NCBI GenBank assembly: GCA_015485495.1
Contig: WFTL01000065.1
Location: forward strand, 1-64,000
DNA from: Planctomycetaceae bacterium
GTDB taxonomy: Bacteria; Planctomycetota; Planctomycetia; Planctomycetales; Planctomycetaceae
Direction of reading: 5' to 3'
Length of the DNA stretch: 64,000 bases
Shown here: piece after piece, positions 18,456-27,760 of the stretch
Layout: every line of letters starts with the position of its first letter
Numbering within the stretch: the first letter of the stretch is position 1
Position numbers and translations under genes: made by a program
The notes under the pieces: model-generated
The model's database searches: none
Seen by the model: the letters and a program-made list of their open reading frames with translations, nothing else
What the model was told of the DNA's origin: nothing

Positions 18456-19880
18456 ATGAAAAGATCCATCCCTGCATGGGAGCGGGCAGTCAGTCGGCGG
18501 GTTTTTCTGGGAACGGGGGTGGCGGCGGCCGGGTTTCCGGTTCTGCAGGCTGCGGGAGCGGCCGGGGACCGGCCTGGAAATCTGCGAGTGGGAACCTTTC
18601 GCTTCGATGTCACGCCTCCGATCGGGCATTCTCTGTGCGGCGGCTGGATCCGTCCGGTGGAAGCTGTCGATGATCCGCTGGAAGCGATCGGCTACGTTCT
18701 GCTGGGCTGTGGAAAGCCGATTGTCGTGTGCGTGGTGGACTGGACCGGTCTGCTGAATACCGCTCATATCCGATGGCGCGAAGCTCTTGCAGAAGCGGCC
18801 GATACAACGATCGATCGCGTGACGGTGCACTGTGTTCACCAGCACAATGCTCCGTTCGCCTGCGTGGATGCGGAACAGATCGTTCTGGAACAGGGAGACC
18901 TGCCGCACATCATCGAACTGGATTTTTTCCATCGCTGTCTGGACCGGGCACGGACGGCCGTGGAAACCGCACTGCGGCAGACACAGCCGGTGACTCATGT
19001 GGCACACGGGGAAGCCCGCGTTGTGCAGGTGGCGTCCAACCGCCGGATTCTGGGACCGGACGGCCGCGTGGCTTCGCAGCGGGGAAGCAGTTCGCGCAAT
19101 CCGGAACATCACCGGCTGCCGGAAGGCCTCATCGATCCCATGCTGAAAACGGTGGCTCTGTTCAGCGGGGCGCAGAAGATCGTCGCGTCCCATTACTACG
19201 CCTGCCATCCGATGAGCTACTACGGGGATGGCCGGGTGAGTGCGGATTTCTGCGGTCTGGCCCGGAAGGAGCGGCAGCAGCAGGAGCCGGACTGCGTGCA
19301 TCTGTATTTCAACGGCTGCGGAGGAAACATCGGGGCCGGGAAGTACAACGATGGTTCCAAAGCGATGCGCCCTGTGCTGACTCAGCGGATGCTGCAGGGG
19401 ATGGTGGCGTCAGAAGAACGGCTGATTCCGGAGCCGATCGACTCGCTGAAATGGGTGACGCACGATATCTTTCCGCCGCCGGATCGTGAACGCTTCGATG
19501 AAGCACGCATCATGAAGCAGATTGCGGACAGGAACCAGCGCGTCGTGAGTCGGAATCGGCCGGCGTACACGGTCGCCTGGCTGCGGCGGACGGCAAAGAA
19601 CATTCCCATCACACTCAGTGGTCTGCACATCAACCGAACTTCCATTCTGCATCTGCCGGCAGAATGTTTCGTCGAATACCAGCTGAACGCTCAGAGGGCG
19701 GCATCGGACCGGTTCGTCGCCTGCGCGGCCTACGGCGACGGCGGTCCCTGGTACATTCCGACGGCCGAAGCGTATCCGCAGGGCGGTTATGCGGTCAGCG
19801 TTGCCTGGTGCACGCCGGAAATCGATCCGATTCTGACCGGCGGAATCGAGACGCTGCTGGCGAAGGCCGAGAGCGGCTGA
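18456..19880 (+). CDS. Tat-exported neutral/alkaline ceramidase-like protein
   Basis: The 474-residue protein starts at ATG 18456, with GGAGG 6 bases upstream. A twin-arginine signal is present (SRRVFLGTGVAAAGF). The fold family is indicated by GTFRFDVTPPIGHSLCGG, VTVHCVHQHNAPFACVD (metal-binding His pair), SHYYACHPMSYYGDGRVS and YFNGCGGNIGAG, which match the neutral ceramidase-like amidohydrolases common in planctomycetes. True ceramidases cut the amide of sphingolipids; most bacterial relatives have unknown substrates. It stands alone, followed by a convergent gene. The family call is good; the substrate is not known. Confidence 0.85.
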   Translation: MKRSIPAWERAVSRRVFLGTGVAAAGFPVLQAAGAAGDRPGNLRVGTFRFDVTPPIGHSLCGGWIRPVEAVDDPLEAIGYVLLGCGKPIVVCVVDWTGLLNTAHIRWREALAEAADTTIDRVTVHCVHQHNAPFACVDAEQIVLEQGDLPHIIELDFFHRCLDRARTAVETALRQTQPVTHVAHGEARVVQVASNRRILGPDGRVASQRGSSSRNPEHHRLPEGLIDPMLKTVALFSGAQKIVASHYYACHPMSYYGDGRVSADFCGLARKERQQQEPDCVHLYFNGCGGNIGAGKYNDGSKAMRPVLTQRMLQGMVASEERLIPEPIDSLKWVTHDIFPPPDRERFDEARIMKQIADRNQRVVSRNRPAYTVAWLRRTAKNIPITLSGLHINRTSILHLPAECFVEYQLNAQRAASDRFVACAAYGDGGPWYIPTAEAYPQGGYAVSVAWCTPEIDPILTGGIETLLAKAESG

Positions 19881-19898
19881 TCGGCCGATCGAAGACCA

Positions 19899-20780
19899 TC
19901 AGGGAGCTGTCTCGGCCGGCTGAAGACGGGGCGGTTCGGCAGCCGTTCGTTCCAGAACGGTCCGCAGCAGAGCCGGGCGGTCGGTGGTGATGGAATCGAC
20001 GCCCCGTTCGGCAAACTTCCGGGCGGCATCCGGACTGTTGACGGTCCAGACATGAATTCCGCAGCCGGCATCACGAATCAGCCGGATGAACGGTCCGTTG
20101 AGAACATTCAGGTTGCCTTTCGATCCCAGGCCGGTCGCCTGGGTGTCCCGCAGCGTCCGCACGACATCCGACGGCGCGGGTTTCCAGGGGCCGTCCGGAT
20201 TGTCCTGCCGGTAGCTGGTGAGCCAGTTGGCGGCATACTGCGGCATGCGGCGGCGGGACTGGCGAATGACGGCTTTGCTGAAACTGATGATGGTGATCTG
20301 ATCCGGCCGCAGCCCGGATGCAGCAAGCTGCCGGCGGAGGGCAGGAAGGATTTCCGGACCGCACTTGATTTCCACGAACACACCGCGTCCGTCAGGCACC
20401 GTGGCCAGAACGTCTTCCAGCGTGGGGATCCGTTCTCCGGCATACCGGGAATGTTTCCATCGTCCGACGTCCAGCCGGCGGAGCTGTTTCAGGGTCGATT
20501 TGGCGACAGCGAGTGCGGGCTGTGCGGGAGCTGTCCGTTCTGTTGTTTCATCGTGCAGGCAGACGATGTGTCCGTCGGCAGTGAGTCGAAAGTCCCCTTC
20601 GACCGCGTCGGCTCCCCGATCCCATGCCAGTCGAAAGGCGGCCAGCGTGTTTTCCGGAGCGTCGTGCGAAGCGCCTCGATGGGCCACGATCAGCGGGATG
20701 GCGAACACCTGGCTGGTGGCCAGCAGCCAGATGATCACGGTCATTCGGACAGACGGGCGTCCGGTGAATCCTGGGGGCAT
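19899..20780 (-). CDS. Glycerophosphodiester phosphodiesterase
   Basis: The 293-residue protein starts at ATG 20780, with GGGAG about 11 bases upstream. A signal peptide (TVIIWLLATSQVFA) directs it out of the cytoplasm. Family motifs are VAHRGASHDAPENTLAAF, GADAVEGDFRLTADG and CLHDETTERT, carrying the His/Glu/Asp metal and catalytic residues, then FVEIK and HVWTVNS. It releases glycerol-3-phosphate from glycerophosphodiesters. The exported form suggests phosphate or glycerol scavenging. It lies 123 bases downstream of pgk on the same strand. Confidence 0.93.
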   Translation of the reverse strand: MPPGFTGRPSVRMTVIIWLLATSQVFAIPLIVAHRGASHDAPENTLAAFRLAWDRGADAVEGDFRLTADGHIVCLHDETTERTAPAQPALAVAKSTLKQLRRLDVGRWKHSRYAGERIPTLEDVLATVPDGRGVFVEIKCGPEILPALRRQLAASGLRPDQITIISFSKAVIRQSRRRMPQYAANWLTSYRQDNPDGPWKPAPSDVVRTLRDTQATGLGSKGNLNVLNGPFIRLIRDAGCGIHVWTVNSPDAARKFAERGVDSITTDRPALLRTVLERTAAEPPRLQPAETAP

Positions 20781-20903
20781 CTGCAGAAATCTCCCTGAAC
20801 GGCTGCGGTGCGGGGCATCGGTCGGCAGGCAGCCGGTCGGTCCGGATGTTCGACCGTTCGGACGTGGAAAAGACGTGAGACAGTCGGCAGTCCGCGAATC
20901 TGT

Positions 20904-22088
20904 TCAGGCCTCATCGAGCGCTTCGACGGATGCGAATGTGCGTCCTTCCAGCATCGCCAGACTGGCCCCGCCTCCGGTGCTGACGTGCGTGACCTGATCG
21001 GCGAAACCCAGTTTCTGTATGGCAGCCGCACTGTCGCCACCGCCGATGATGCTGGTGGCCGAACTGTCCGCAATGGCCTGAGCGACCGCGCGGGTGCCTT
21101 CATCGAACGGAGGCATTTCGAAGACTCCCATGGGGCCGTTCCACACGACGGTTTTCGCTTCTTCGATGATGTCGGAATACAGGGCGGCGGTGGCCGGGCC
21201 GATATCGAGTCCTTCATAATCGTCGGGGATTTCTCCGGCCGGGACGACCAGTTTGCTGCAGTCCGGGCGAAAGTCGTCGCCGCAGTGCGTGTCGGCCGGC
21301 AGGACGAGTTTCGTGCCGCCTTCTTCCATAAGTTCTCTGGCCAGGTCCGTTTTGTCCGGTTCCACGAGGCTTTTTCCCGTCTGGCCACCGCGGGCCAGAG
21401 AAAACGTATAGGCCATCGCTCCGCCGATGAGGACGCGGTCGCACCGTTTCAGCAGGTTGCGAATGACGTTGATTTTATCCGATACCTTGGCACCTCCCAG
21501 AATGGCCACGAAGGGCCGTTCGGGTGAAGACAGGACATCGCTGAGAAACCGGATCTCCTTCTGAACGAGGAAGCCGGCCACTTTGGGACGGTCGCCCATC
21601 GCCATCGGCACGCCGACCATCGATGCATCCATGTTGTGGCAGGTGCCGAACGCGTCGTTGCAGTAGATGTCGCCCAGGGAGGCCAGTGCCTGAGAAAACT
21701 CCGGGGAATTGGCTTTTTCGCCTTCGTGGAACCGCAGGTTTTCCAGGAGCAGGATCTGCCCCGGCTGCAGAGCCGCGGCGCGTTCGCGGGCTTCGTGGCC
21801 GACGATGTCTTCCACGAAAAGCACATCGGCGTCCACCAGTTCGCCCAGACGTTCGGCCACAGGACGCAGGCTGAACCGGGAATTGTCCTGTCCCGGTTTC
21901 GGACGTCCCAGATGACTCATCAGAATCAGGCGTCCGTTTCGGCTGAGGACGGATTCGATCGATGGCAGAGCCATCCGGATGCGGCGGTCGTCCGTGACGC
22001 GGGTGCCATCCAGAGGGACGTTGAAATCCACCCGCATGAGGACCGTTTTGCCGGACACATCCACCTGGTCGATTGTTTTCTTGCCCAT
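20904..22088 (-). CDS. pgk: Phosphoglycerate kinase
   Basis: The 394-residue protein is full length, starting at ATG 22088. It shows the family start [15 protein letters not shown] (substrate Arg and Asn), [37 protein letters not shown], and the C-terminal nucleotide-binding WNGPMGVFE and [11 protein letters not shown]. It makes ATP from 1,3-bisphosphoglycerate in glycolysis. The MDASMVG stretch replaces the more usual HAS after the FG loop, a mild variant. No other glycolytic gene is adjacent. The ribosome-binding site is weak. Confidence 0.97.
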   Translation of the reverse strand: MGKKTIDQVDVSGKTVLMRVDFNVPLDGTRVTDDRRIRMALPSIESVLSRNGRLILMSHLGRPKPGQDNSRFSLRPVAERLGELVDADVLFVEDIVGHEARERAAALQPGQILLLENLRFHEGEKANSPEFSQALASLGDIYCNDAFGTCHNMDASMVGVPMAMGDRPKVAGFLVQKEIRFLSDVLSSPERPFVAILGGAKVSDKINVIRNLLKRCDRVLIGGAMAYTFSLARGGQTGKSLVEPDKTDLARELMEEGGTKLVLPADTHCGDDFRPDCSKLVVPAGEIPDDYEGLDIGPATAALYSDIIEEAKTVVWNGPMGVFEMPPFDEGTRAVAQAIADSSATSIIGGGDSAAAIQKLGFADQVTHVSTGGGASLAMLEGRTFASVEALDEA

Positions 22089-22354
22089 GGTCGGTACTTG
22101 TCTGGAATTCTCGATCGGTACGCTGAACTGGAATGGCCGGACAGCCGGACGCGATACGTCGGCATTCCGGATATCCGGCTGACTGCCGGCATTCAACGGT
22201 GCAGACTGTAAGGCAGGGAGGCAGGCGGGGACCAGTGCCCTGCGGCGATACCGGCGGGCGTCTGATGGAATTCCGATGTTTGCGAAATGCGGCTGCCAAA
22301 GTCATGTTCGATCCGGTACACGTGTTTTTTTTCTGCTGAACAAAGGTCGACGGG

Positions 22355-23176
22355 ATGACGGAATCGTCCGCTGACAGCCGTGACGGCAACCGGAAGGCCT
22401 GGAACCGCCTGGCCCGATCGGGAAGCCTGTTCGCCCGTACAGCCACTGATGAAGAACTGCGTGATCCTCTGCGGGTTCTGGACGGCCGCGGCTGGCTCGC
22501 AGACGGTGTGCGGGGTCGGGACGTGCTGTGTCTGGCGTCGGGAGGCGGATGGCAGTCCATTTTGTACGCGGCTGCCGGAGCCCGGGTCACGGTGGTGGAT
22601 CTGAGTGAGGAAATGCTGCGTCTGGATGACGAACAGGCCCGCCGTCGGGGACTGTCTGTACGCACGATTTCGGCCAGCATGGATGACCTGTCTGTCCTGG
22701 ACGAGGCGTCTTTCGATGTCGTGCATCAGCCGGTGAGTACCTGTTATGTGCCTTCGGTGGAAGCGGTATACCGCCAAGTGGCTCGTGTTCTGAAAGATGA
22801 CGGGATCTACATCAGTCAGCACAAGCAGCCGATCAGTCTGCAGGTCAGCCATCGCAACCAGCGGCAGCAGTTCGTGATCGGTCTGGAGTATTATCACGAA
22901 GGGCCGCTGCCCCGGCAGATCGATGATTCGTACCGGGAATCCGGCACGACCGAGTATCTGCATCGGCTCGAGCAGCTGCTGGGCGGACTGTGCCGAAGCG
23001 GGTTCGTGATTGAAGACGTGTGCGAGCCAATGCGGGCCGACTGGTCGGCCCCCGTGTCTCATTACGGGTATCGAGGCCGCTTCGTGCCTCCCTACCTGCG
23101 CATTCTGGCCCGCCGACGTGTACGGACATCTGCGGACGACGCGGCGTCTCCTGCGATCTGGGTGCCCACGCGCTGA
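22355..23176 (+). CDS. SAM-dependent class I methyltransferase
   Basis: The 273-residue protein starts at ATG 22355, with AAAGG 9 bases upstream. The SAM-binding core is visible: DVLCLASGGGWQSILYAAAG (motif I), VTVVDLSEEMLRLD (acidic residue binding the SAM ribose), FDVVHQPVSTCYV and ARVLKDDGIYISQH. The substrate is not indicated, because the C-terminal part (LPRQIDDSYRESGTTEYLH) matches no family I know. It is monocistronic, with a convergent gene downstream. Confidence 0.88.
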   Translation: MTESSADSRDGNRKAWNRLARSGSLFARTATDEELRDPLRVLDGRGWLADGVRGRDVLCLASGGGWQSILYAAAGARVTVVDLSEEMLRLDDEQARRRGLSVRTISASMDDLSVLDEASFDVVHQPVSTCYVPSVEAVYRQVARVLKDDGIYISQHKQPISLQVSHRNQRQQFVIGLEYYHEGPLPRQIDDSYRESGTTEYLHRLEQLLGGLCRSGFVIEDVCEPMRADWSAPVSHYGYRGRFVPPYLRILARRRVRTSADDAASPAIWVPTR

Positions 23177-23232
23177 AGACAGGCCGGATGTCCGGCCGGT
23201 GCTGTCCGGCAGAAAGGGTCTCAGATCGCCCG

Positions 23233-23634
23233 TCAGGCAGCGCGGGCCATCTGCGGGTCGGCGGAATGGGTTTCGGAACCGTGTGCTTCGGCCGGTGCGG
23301 CACGATCGTTGTCCGACGGATCGTCCGAGGCATTCGGTTCCGGCAGCACCGTGTTCTGCCGGCGGAGGATTTCCCGGCCCAGATCACTGATCCGATACTG
23401 CAGGCCGGCCGTGCGGCTGACCAGTTCGAAACGCAGCATACCGCGGGCGATGAGGGAGCCATGGACGGCCGTGAGCTGAGCGGCCGTGAGTTCGCCGCAG
23501 GTCTGAACACGGTTCAGCCAGCCGTTGTGATCGGGATCGGCTGCCCGGGCTGCAGCGGCGCGGTCCGCATATGCCTGAAGCACCCGCAGATTCTGCGCAT
23601 CGAGCGTATCGGAAAGAAGATCGCATTCGGCCAT
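23233..23634 (-). CDS. Small helical (winged-helix-like) protein
   Basis: The 133-residue protein starts at ATG 23634. Residues about 10-95 look like a winged helix of the kind used in simple regulators (GELTAAQLTAVHGSLIARGML, then LQYRISDLGREIL). The last 40 residues are acidic, Asp/Ala/Pro-rich and probably disordered. No ligand domain is present. It lies just downstream of the cyclase-family gene on the same strand, 78 bases away. A DNA-binding role is an inference from the fold only. Confidence 0.6.
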   Translation of the reverse strand: MAECDLLSDTLDAQNLRVLQAYADRAAAARAADPDHNGWLNRVQTCGELTAAQLTAVHGSLIARGMLRFELVSRTAGLQYRISDLGREILRRQNTVLPEPNASDDPSDNDRAAPAEAHGSETHSADPQMARAA

Positions 23635-23712
23635 GCCAGGTTTATCGACCGCTGCCAGTCCGGCTTTCAGGAGGACCCGAGTCCGCCAGATGACCGCTAC
23701 GGGCCGTACAGA

Positions 23713-24504
23713 TTATCCAGGAGCGGTAACCGTGTCAGATGATTCGTCCAGAATGGCCACGACACGGGCCGGTGCTGCCGATGCGGCTGTGATTTTCAAT
23801 GGAAACGCAGCCACCTGAAAGCCCGTCAGAGGCAGACTGGTCAGGTTGGTCAGCTGTTCCATGTGACAGTATTCCTGATCGCGGCCGACCAGATGAGCTT
23901 CCCAGAACAGGTTTCGGTCTCCTGTGCGTTTCGCTTCCCGAATCAGGTGGGGCAGGGGCAGATCCCAGCCCCACTGATCGATCCCCATCACGCGAATTCC
24001 CCGGTCGATCAGCCAGCGTGTCGCTTCGGCACTCATTCCCGTACCGTGTGTGAAGAAACGGCGTGTGCCCATGTGCCGATCCCGGCCGGTTCGGATGAGG
24101 ACGATCATTCCTGGTTTCAGTTCCAGGGAATGTTCCTGCAGAAACGTCTGCAGGTCCTCCGCAGTGATGGCTTCGAAGTCCGGCTTGTGCTGCATATCGA
24201 TCACCAGGCCGTCTCCCAGACACCATTCCAGGGGAATCTGGTCGATGGTGCGGGCCGGTTGGCCGCCGCAGCGGGGGCTGTAATGCCAGGGGGCGTCCAG
24301 ATGCGTGGTCGAATGAACACCCATTTTGTGAATCGTATCGTCGGCCCAGCCGTCGAACCCCGGAGGAAACAGACGGAACGGCAGGCCGAACAGTCTGAGC
24401 AGCCAGCGGGCGCGCCGATGCGGCCGATGGCGAACAGTCACTCTCATGAAAGACGGATCGCCGGGGTTGTACTGAATCGGCTTTGACAGATCGACGATTT
24501 TCAT
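23713..24504 (-). CDS. Cyclase-family metal-dependent hydrolase (kynurenine-formamidase-like)
   Basis: The 263-residue protein contains the cyclase-family metal motif in MGVHSTTHLDAPWHYSP (HxxTHLDAPxH, about residue 62-75), preceded by IVDLSKPI at the N-terminus and followed by GMIVLIRTG and GIRVMGIDQWGWD. The family includes kynurenine formamidase and isatin hydrolase. Its ATG overlaps the stop of the Gfo/Idh/MocA gene by 4 bases (24501-24504), so the two are translationally coupled. The substrate is unknown. No other kynurenine-pathway gene is present, so I give no symbol. Confidence 0.88.
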   Translation of the reverse strand: MKIVDLSKPIQYNPGDPSFMRVTVRHRPHRRARWLLRLFGLPFRLFPPGFDGWADDTIHKMGVHSTTHLDAPWHYSPRCGGQPARTIDQIPLEWCLGDGLVIDMQHKPDFEAITAEDLQTFLQEHSLELKPGMIVLIRTGRDRHMGTRRFFTHGTGMSAEATRWLIDRGIRVMGIDQWGWDLPLPHLIREAKRTGDRNLFWEAHLVGRDQEYCHMEQLTNLTSLPLTGFQVAAFPLKITAASAAPARVVAILDESSDTVTAPG

Positions 24505-25877
24505 CCGGTGGTATCCGGCTGAGGAGGTTTCCAGGGAGACCGGTAGGCGACTGCGCTGAGCAGGGCGGCCGCTTCAGGATCACGGCGGATCGTCTGGGAA
24601 TCCGGGTCCCAGTTCAGAGGACGTTTCAGGGTCCACGACACGTATCCCAGATGTCCCGGAGTGACGGAACGGTGGGCGATGTCCGGCGGTGCGACACATT
24701 CCTGGCGGCTGCGGACACAGTCCAGAAAATTGTTCACATGAGCCTGTGTGTGCGGCAGGCGACCGGAGACTTTCGTCTGCTCCTTCAGCCAGCGGGGATC
24801 CGATGCTTCGATGTGTCCGCGTCTGGCGTACACCCAGCCGTCCGTTCCGGTGATCTTCAGCCCGATGGGGTGGGAATCCGAAATCTCAGACGTGATGCCG
24901 TTCGCGTATTCACAGCGAATGGTGTAGTGATGGGGCGTGTTGTAGATGTCGGTTTCCGGAAAAGTCCAGTCGACGGCTTCCACTGTCAGCGGGCCCGATC
25001 GTTCCACATCGACAGCCCGGTGGGCGATGTCGTTGTGGTGTCCGATCCAGTCCATGAGGACTCCGCCGCCGTAAGCGCGGTGGCCGCGCCACCAGCGGTG
25101 GTGGCGCGCTGCCATCAAAGGCAGACGGGGAGCCGGGCCGCACCACTGGTCGTAGTCGAGATCCGGACGGGGGGAGACGACCTGTGTACTGCCCTGGGGA
25201 CGGTCGTACCCGGACGGCAGACCGACTTCGATGCGGCGGACGGCACCGATCAGTCCCTGACGAACGATTTCCACCAGCCGTCCGAACAGTGGATCCGATC
25301 GCTGCTGAGAGCCGACCTGCATGATGGCCTGACGGCGGCGCACTTCTTCGGCGATGGCGCGTCCTTCCGCAAACAGGTGTGTCACGGGTTTTTCGCAGTA
25401 CACGTCGCAGCCGGCCTGCAGAGCGTCCCAGGTGCACAGGGCGTGCCAGTGGTCCGGTGTGGCGACGACCACCGCGTCCAGATCCGGCTGTGCCAGCAGT
25501 TCGCGGTAATCGGAACAGACGAACAGGCCGCGATGCGCGGTTCCCGACCGGTCGTTCGCATACGATTCGCGGATCCGGGCGGCAGCCGGATCGCGACCGT
25601 ATGCCGGGCCGGTTCCCCAGGGACGGTCGCGGTAATGAAAACGGTCCACATCACACACGGCCGTGATCTGGCAGTGCGGGTTGCGCAGCAGTGCATCGAC
25701 CAGGTTGAATCCCCGGGAACCCAGCCCGATTACGCCCACCGTGATGCGGTCCGATGGCGCCGTCCGGGCCAGGACGCGGGGGACGGGTTTCAGCAGAGCC
25801 GCTGCGGTGCCGGCTGCGAGCGTGCTGAAGCCGCGTCGGGACATTCGACGTGCTGTGGCAGGGGATGCGGATGTCAC
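24501..25877 (-). CDS. Tat-exported Gfo/Idh/MocA oxidoreductase
   Basis: I choose GTG 25877 as start (458 residues); in-frame codons continue upstream without a better ribosome-binding site. A twin-arginine signal lies near residues 12-30 (MSRRGFSTLAAGTAAALL). The NAD(P)-binding half has VGVIGLGSRGFNLVDAL, VCDVDRF and VVVATPDHWHA. The EKP motif is in DVYCEKPVTH. The second half ends around SDSHPIGLKITGTDGWVY. The enzymes oxidise or reduce sugars and cyclitols. It is coupled to the cyclase-family gene downstream and preceded at 110 bases by a second Gfo/Idh/MocA gene, suggesting one operon acting on one compound. Confidence 0.92.
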   Translation of the reverse strand: MTSASPATARRMSRRGFSTLAAGTAAALLKPVPRVLARTAPSDRITVGVIGLGSRGFNLVDALLRNPHCQITAVCDVDRFHYRDRPWGTGPAYGRDPAAARIRESYANDRSGTAHRGLFVCSDYRELLAQPDLDAVVVATPDHWHALCTWDALQAGCDVYCEKPVTHLFAEGRAIAEEVRRRQAIMQVGSQQRSDPLFGRLVEIVRQGLIGAVRRIEVGLPSGYDRPQGSTQVVSPRPDLDYDQWCGPAPRLPLMAARHHRWWRGHRAYGGGVLMDWIGHHNDIAHRAVDVERSGPLTVEAVDWTFPETDIYNTPHHYTIRCEYANGITSEISDSHPIGLKITGTDGWVYARRGHIEASDPRWLKEQTKVSGRLPHTQAHVNNFLDCVRSRQECVAPPDIAHRSVTPGHLGYVSWTLKRPLNWDPDSQTIRRDPEAAALLSAVAYRSPWKPPQPDTTG

Positions 25878-25987
25878 TTTGGTGCTTTCTTTTTTGGGGT
25901 GAGGCGGAAGAAACGTCCTGCAGGCCATGCCGGTTCCGGGGACCAGGGAGGCAGTGGATGGGGCCGAAGGACGGTCCGGAAGGAATG

Positions 25988-27337
25988 TCAGCGGAGCGTC
26001 CAGCCGTTGCGGTATTCCCGCTGCAGGCAGGCACCGGCGGAAGAAACATTGGTGACGTTCATGGCTTCGGCGTCCCATTCAAGTTTCTGTCCGACCCGAT
26101 GGGCCACATTTCCCAGGTGGCAGGTTTCGGTCAGTTGTCCGGCGTATTCGAAGTGGCAGGTGGTCGGCGAACCGGTTTTGGCGGCCAGAATCCATTCGGC
26201 GTGGTGGCCCACGGATGGCGGAATCCAGGGTTCCGGTGGCTGAAAGTCGCGGAATTTTTCTTCCGGCAGCAGCACATGGCGACTGTAGTTCGACAGCACC
26301 ATCCCGTCGTCTCCGACAAACAGAGCGCCGCTGTCCCACTTCGGAATGTCGCCGTTGTGCCAGCAGGGAGGTCGATATGTTCCCTGGTACCAGTGCACAC
26401 GCACATCGGGCCGTTCCCCGCGTGCTGCGAATTCATAGGTGACCTGCATGGAAGCCGGAGCGAGTTCCGGGTGAGGGTCCGGGCCGTGGGCTTCGATGGT
26501 TTTTGGAGCGTCCAGATCCAGAGCCCAGAACGGAAGGTCCATCCAGTGGCTTCCCAGGTCGGACATCGTTCCGTTTCCGAAATCCCACCAGCGGTACCAT
26601 CGGGGGCCGGGAAAATACTGATGGCTGAACGGCCGCCAGGGGGCCGGTCCCAGCCACAGATTCCAGTTCAGGTCAGGGGGAATCGGATCGGCTGTTTCGG
26701 GCCGCTCGAGTGTGTGCAGGATGTCCTGATGCTGTTCGGCTTCTTCCTTCGACTGACGTCCCCACGCCCGCCCGACCCACACGTGGCATTCCCGGACCGG
26801 TCCGATGGCGCCCGACTGGATGAGTTCCACGACGCGGCGGTAGTTGCTGCCCGCGTGAATCTGTGTGCCCATCTGAGTGGCCACGCCGGCTTCCGCGGCC
26901 GCTTGCCGGATGACGCGTGCTTCGTAGACGTCGTGCGTCAGAGGTTTTTCGCAGTACACGTGTTTGCCGAGCTGCAAAGCCGGAAGCGTGGCGAACGCGT
27001 GGGTGTGCTCCGTTGTGCTCACCACAACGGCATCGAATTCGTCGGCATGATCGAACAGACGCCGGAAATCCGTTTCACGGCGTGCGGAAGGATACTGTTC
27101 GGCAGCCCGGCGCAGATGGGCATCATTCACGTCGCACAGGGCCGTGATTTCTTCCGTGGCCACCTGTTTCAGATTCGCAGCGCCCCGTCCGCCGGTTCCG
27201 ATGATCGCGATTCGGAGACGTTCGTTTGCGGATGTCTGCCGTCCGCGGGCGACGGGCCAGGAGCCGGCGGCCAGAGCGGCTGTCAGAGAGGCAGATGCCC
27301 GGGAGAGAAAAGAACGACGGGTGCCCTGTGATGACAT
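25988..27337 (-). CDS. Tat-exported Gfo/Idh/MocA oxidoreductase (second copy)
   Basis: The 449-residue protein starts at ATG 27337. The Tat signal is [20 protein letters not shown]. The Rossmann half shows [25 protein letters not shown] and [11 protein letters not shown]; the EKP motif is [14 protein letters not shown]. The C-terminal half has [15 protein letters not shown] and [14 protein letters not shown]. It resembles its neighbour only at family level, so the two are probably paralogues with different substrates and not a recent duplication. It is first of the minus-strand unit Gfo, Gfo, cyclase. Confidence 0.92.
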   Translation of the reverse strand: MSSQGTRRSFLSRASASLTAALAAGSWPVARGRQTSANERLRIAIIGTGGRGAANLKQVATEEITALCDVNDAHLRRAAEQYPSARRETDFRRLFDHADEFDAVVVSTTEHTHAFATLPALQLGKHVYCEKPLTHDVYEARVIRQAAAEAGVATQMGTQIHAGSNYRRVVELIQSGAIGPVRECHVWVGRAWGRQSKEEAEQHQDILHTLERPETADPIPPDLNWNLWLGPAPWRPFSHQYFPGPRWYRWWDFGNGTMSDLGSHWMDLPFWALDLDAPKTIEAHGPDPHPELAPASMQVTYEFAARGERPDVRVHWYQGTYRPPCWHNGDIPKWDSGALFVGDDGMVLSNYSRHVLLPEEKFRDFQPPEPWIPPSVGHHAEWILAAKTGSPTTCHFEYAGQLTETCHLGNVAHRVGQKLEWDAEAMNVTNVSSAGACLQREYRNGWTLR

Positions 27338-27760
27338 GATGGCGTGGTACCTTGTTCCGGAAAATCGCGGGTCCGGGGAGCCCTTGGGACCAACGGGCTG
27401 CAGAACCAGAATCGTCTGCCAGTCAGGATGCGTCAATCCTGCGAGACACAATTCCCCGAGCCTGTGTGCTGGATGGCGGTGGCCGTGGTGATGGTTTGTG
27501 GTCCGTTGGTTCTGTCAGCCGGATTGCGTGCGGGATCGCACGCAGTGCGTGTGGGTATCGCCGGTGCGGTGCAGATGACAAAATGGCACCGCATGTTGCC
27601 GACTGTGAACGAGCGGTTTTTCCCGAGGAAGACAGTTCGGTTCGAGGGGAGCAGCGTGAGCGGAACAGAGATTGCCCTGGAAGCCTGAGGATTCTGTTCT
27701 GGAGAAGCAGCATCTTTCGTGTTCGAGAGACAATCCGGGGCCGGACAGGAGATCGCAGGC
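27338..27760. other. Divergent intergenic region (423 bp)
   Basis: It separates the second Gfo/Idh/MocA gene (minus) from the FAD oxidoreductase gene (plus). I see no gene or clear promoter match. Confidence 0.35.

Noticed and set aside
24483-26243. A 586-codon plus-strand open frame.
   Set aside because: It is opposite the Gfo/Idh/MocA gene, which has clear motifs and a Tat signal; the antisense translation has none.
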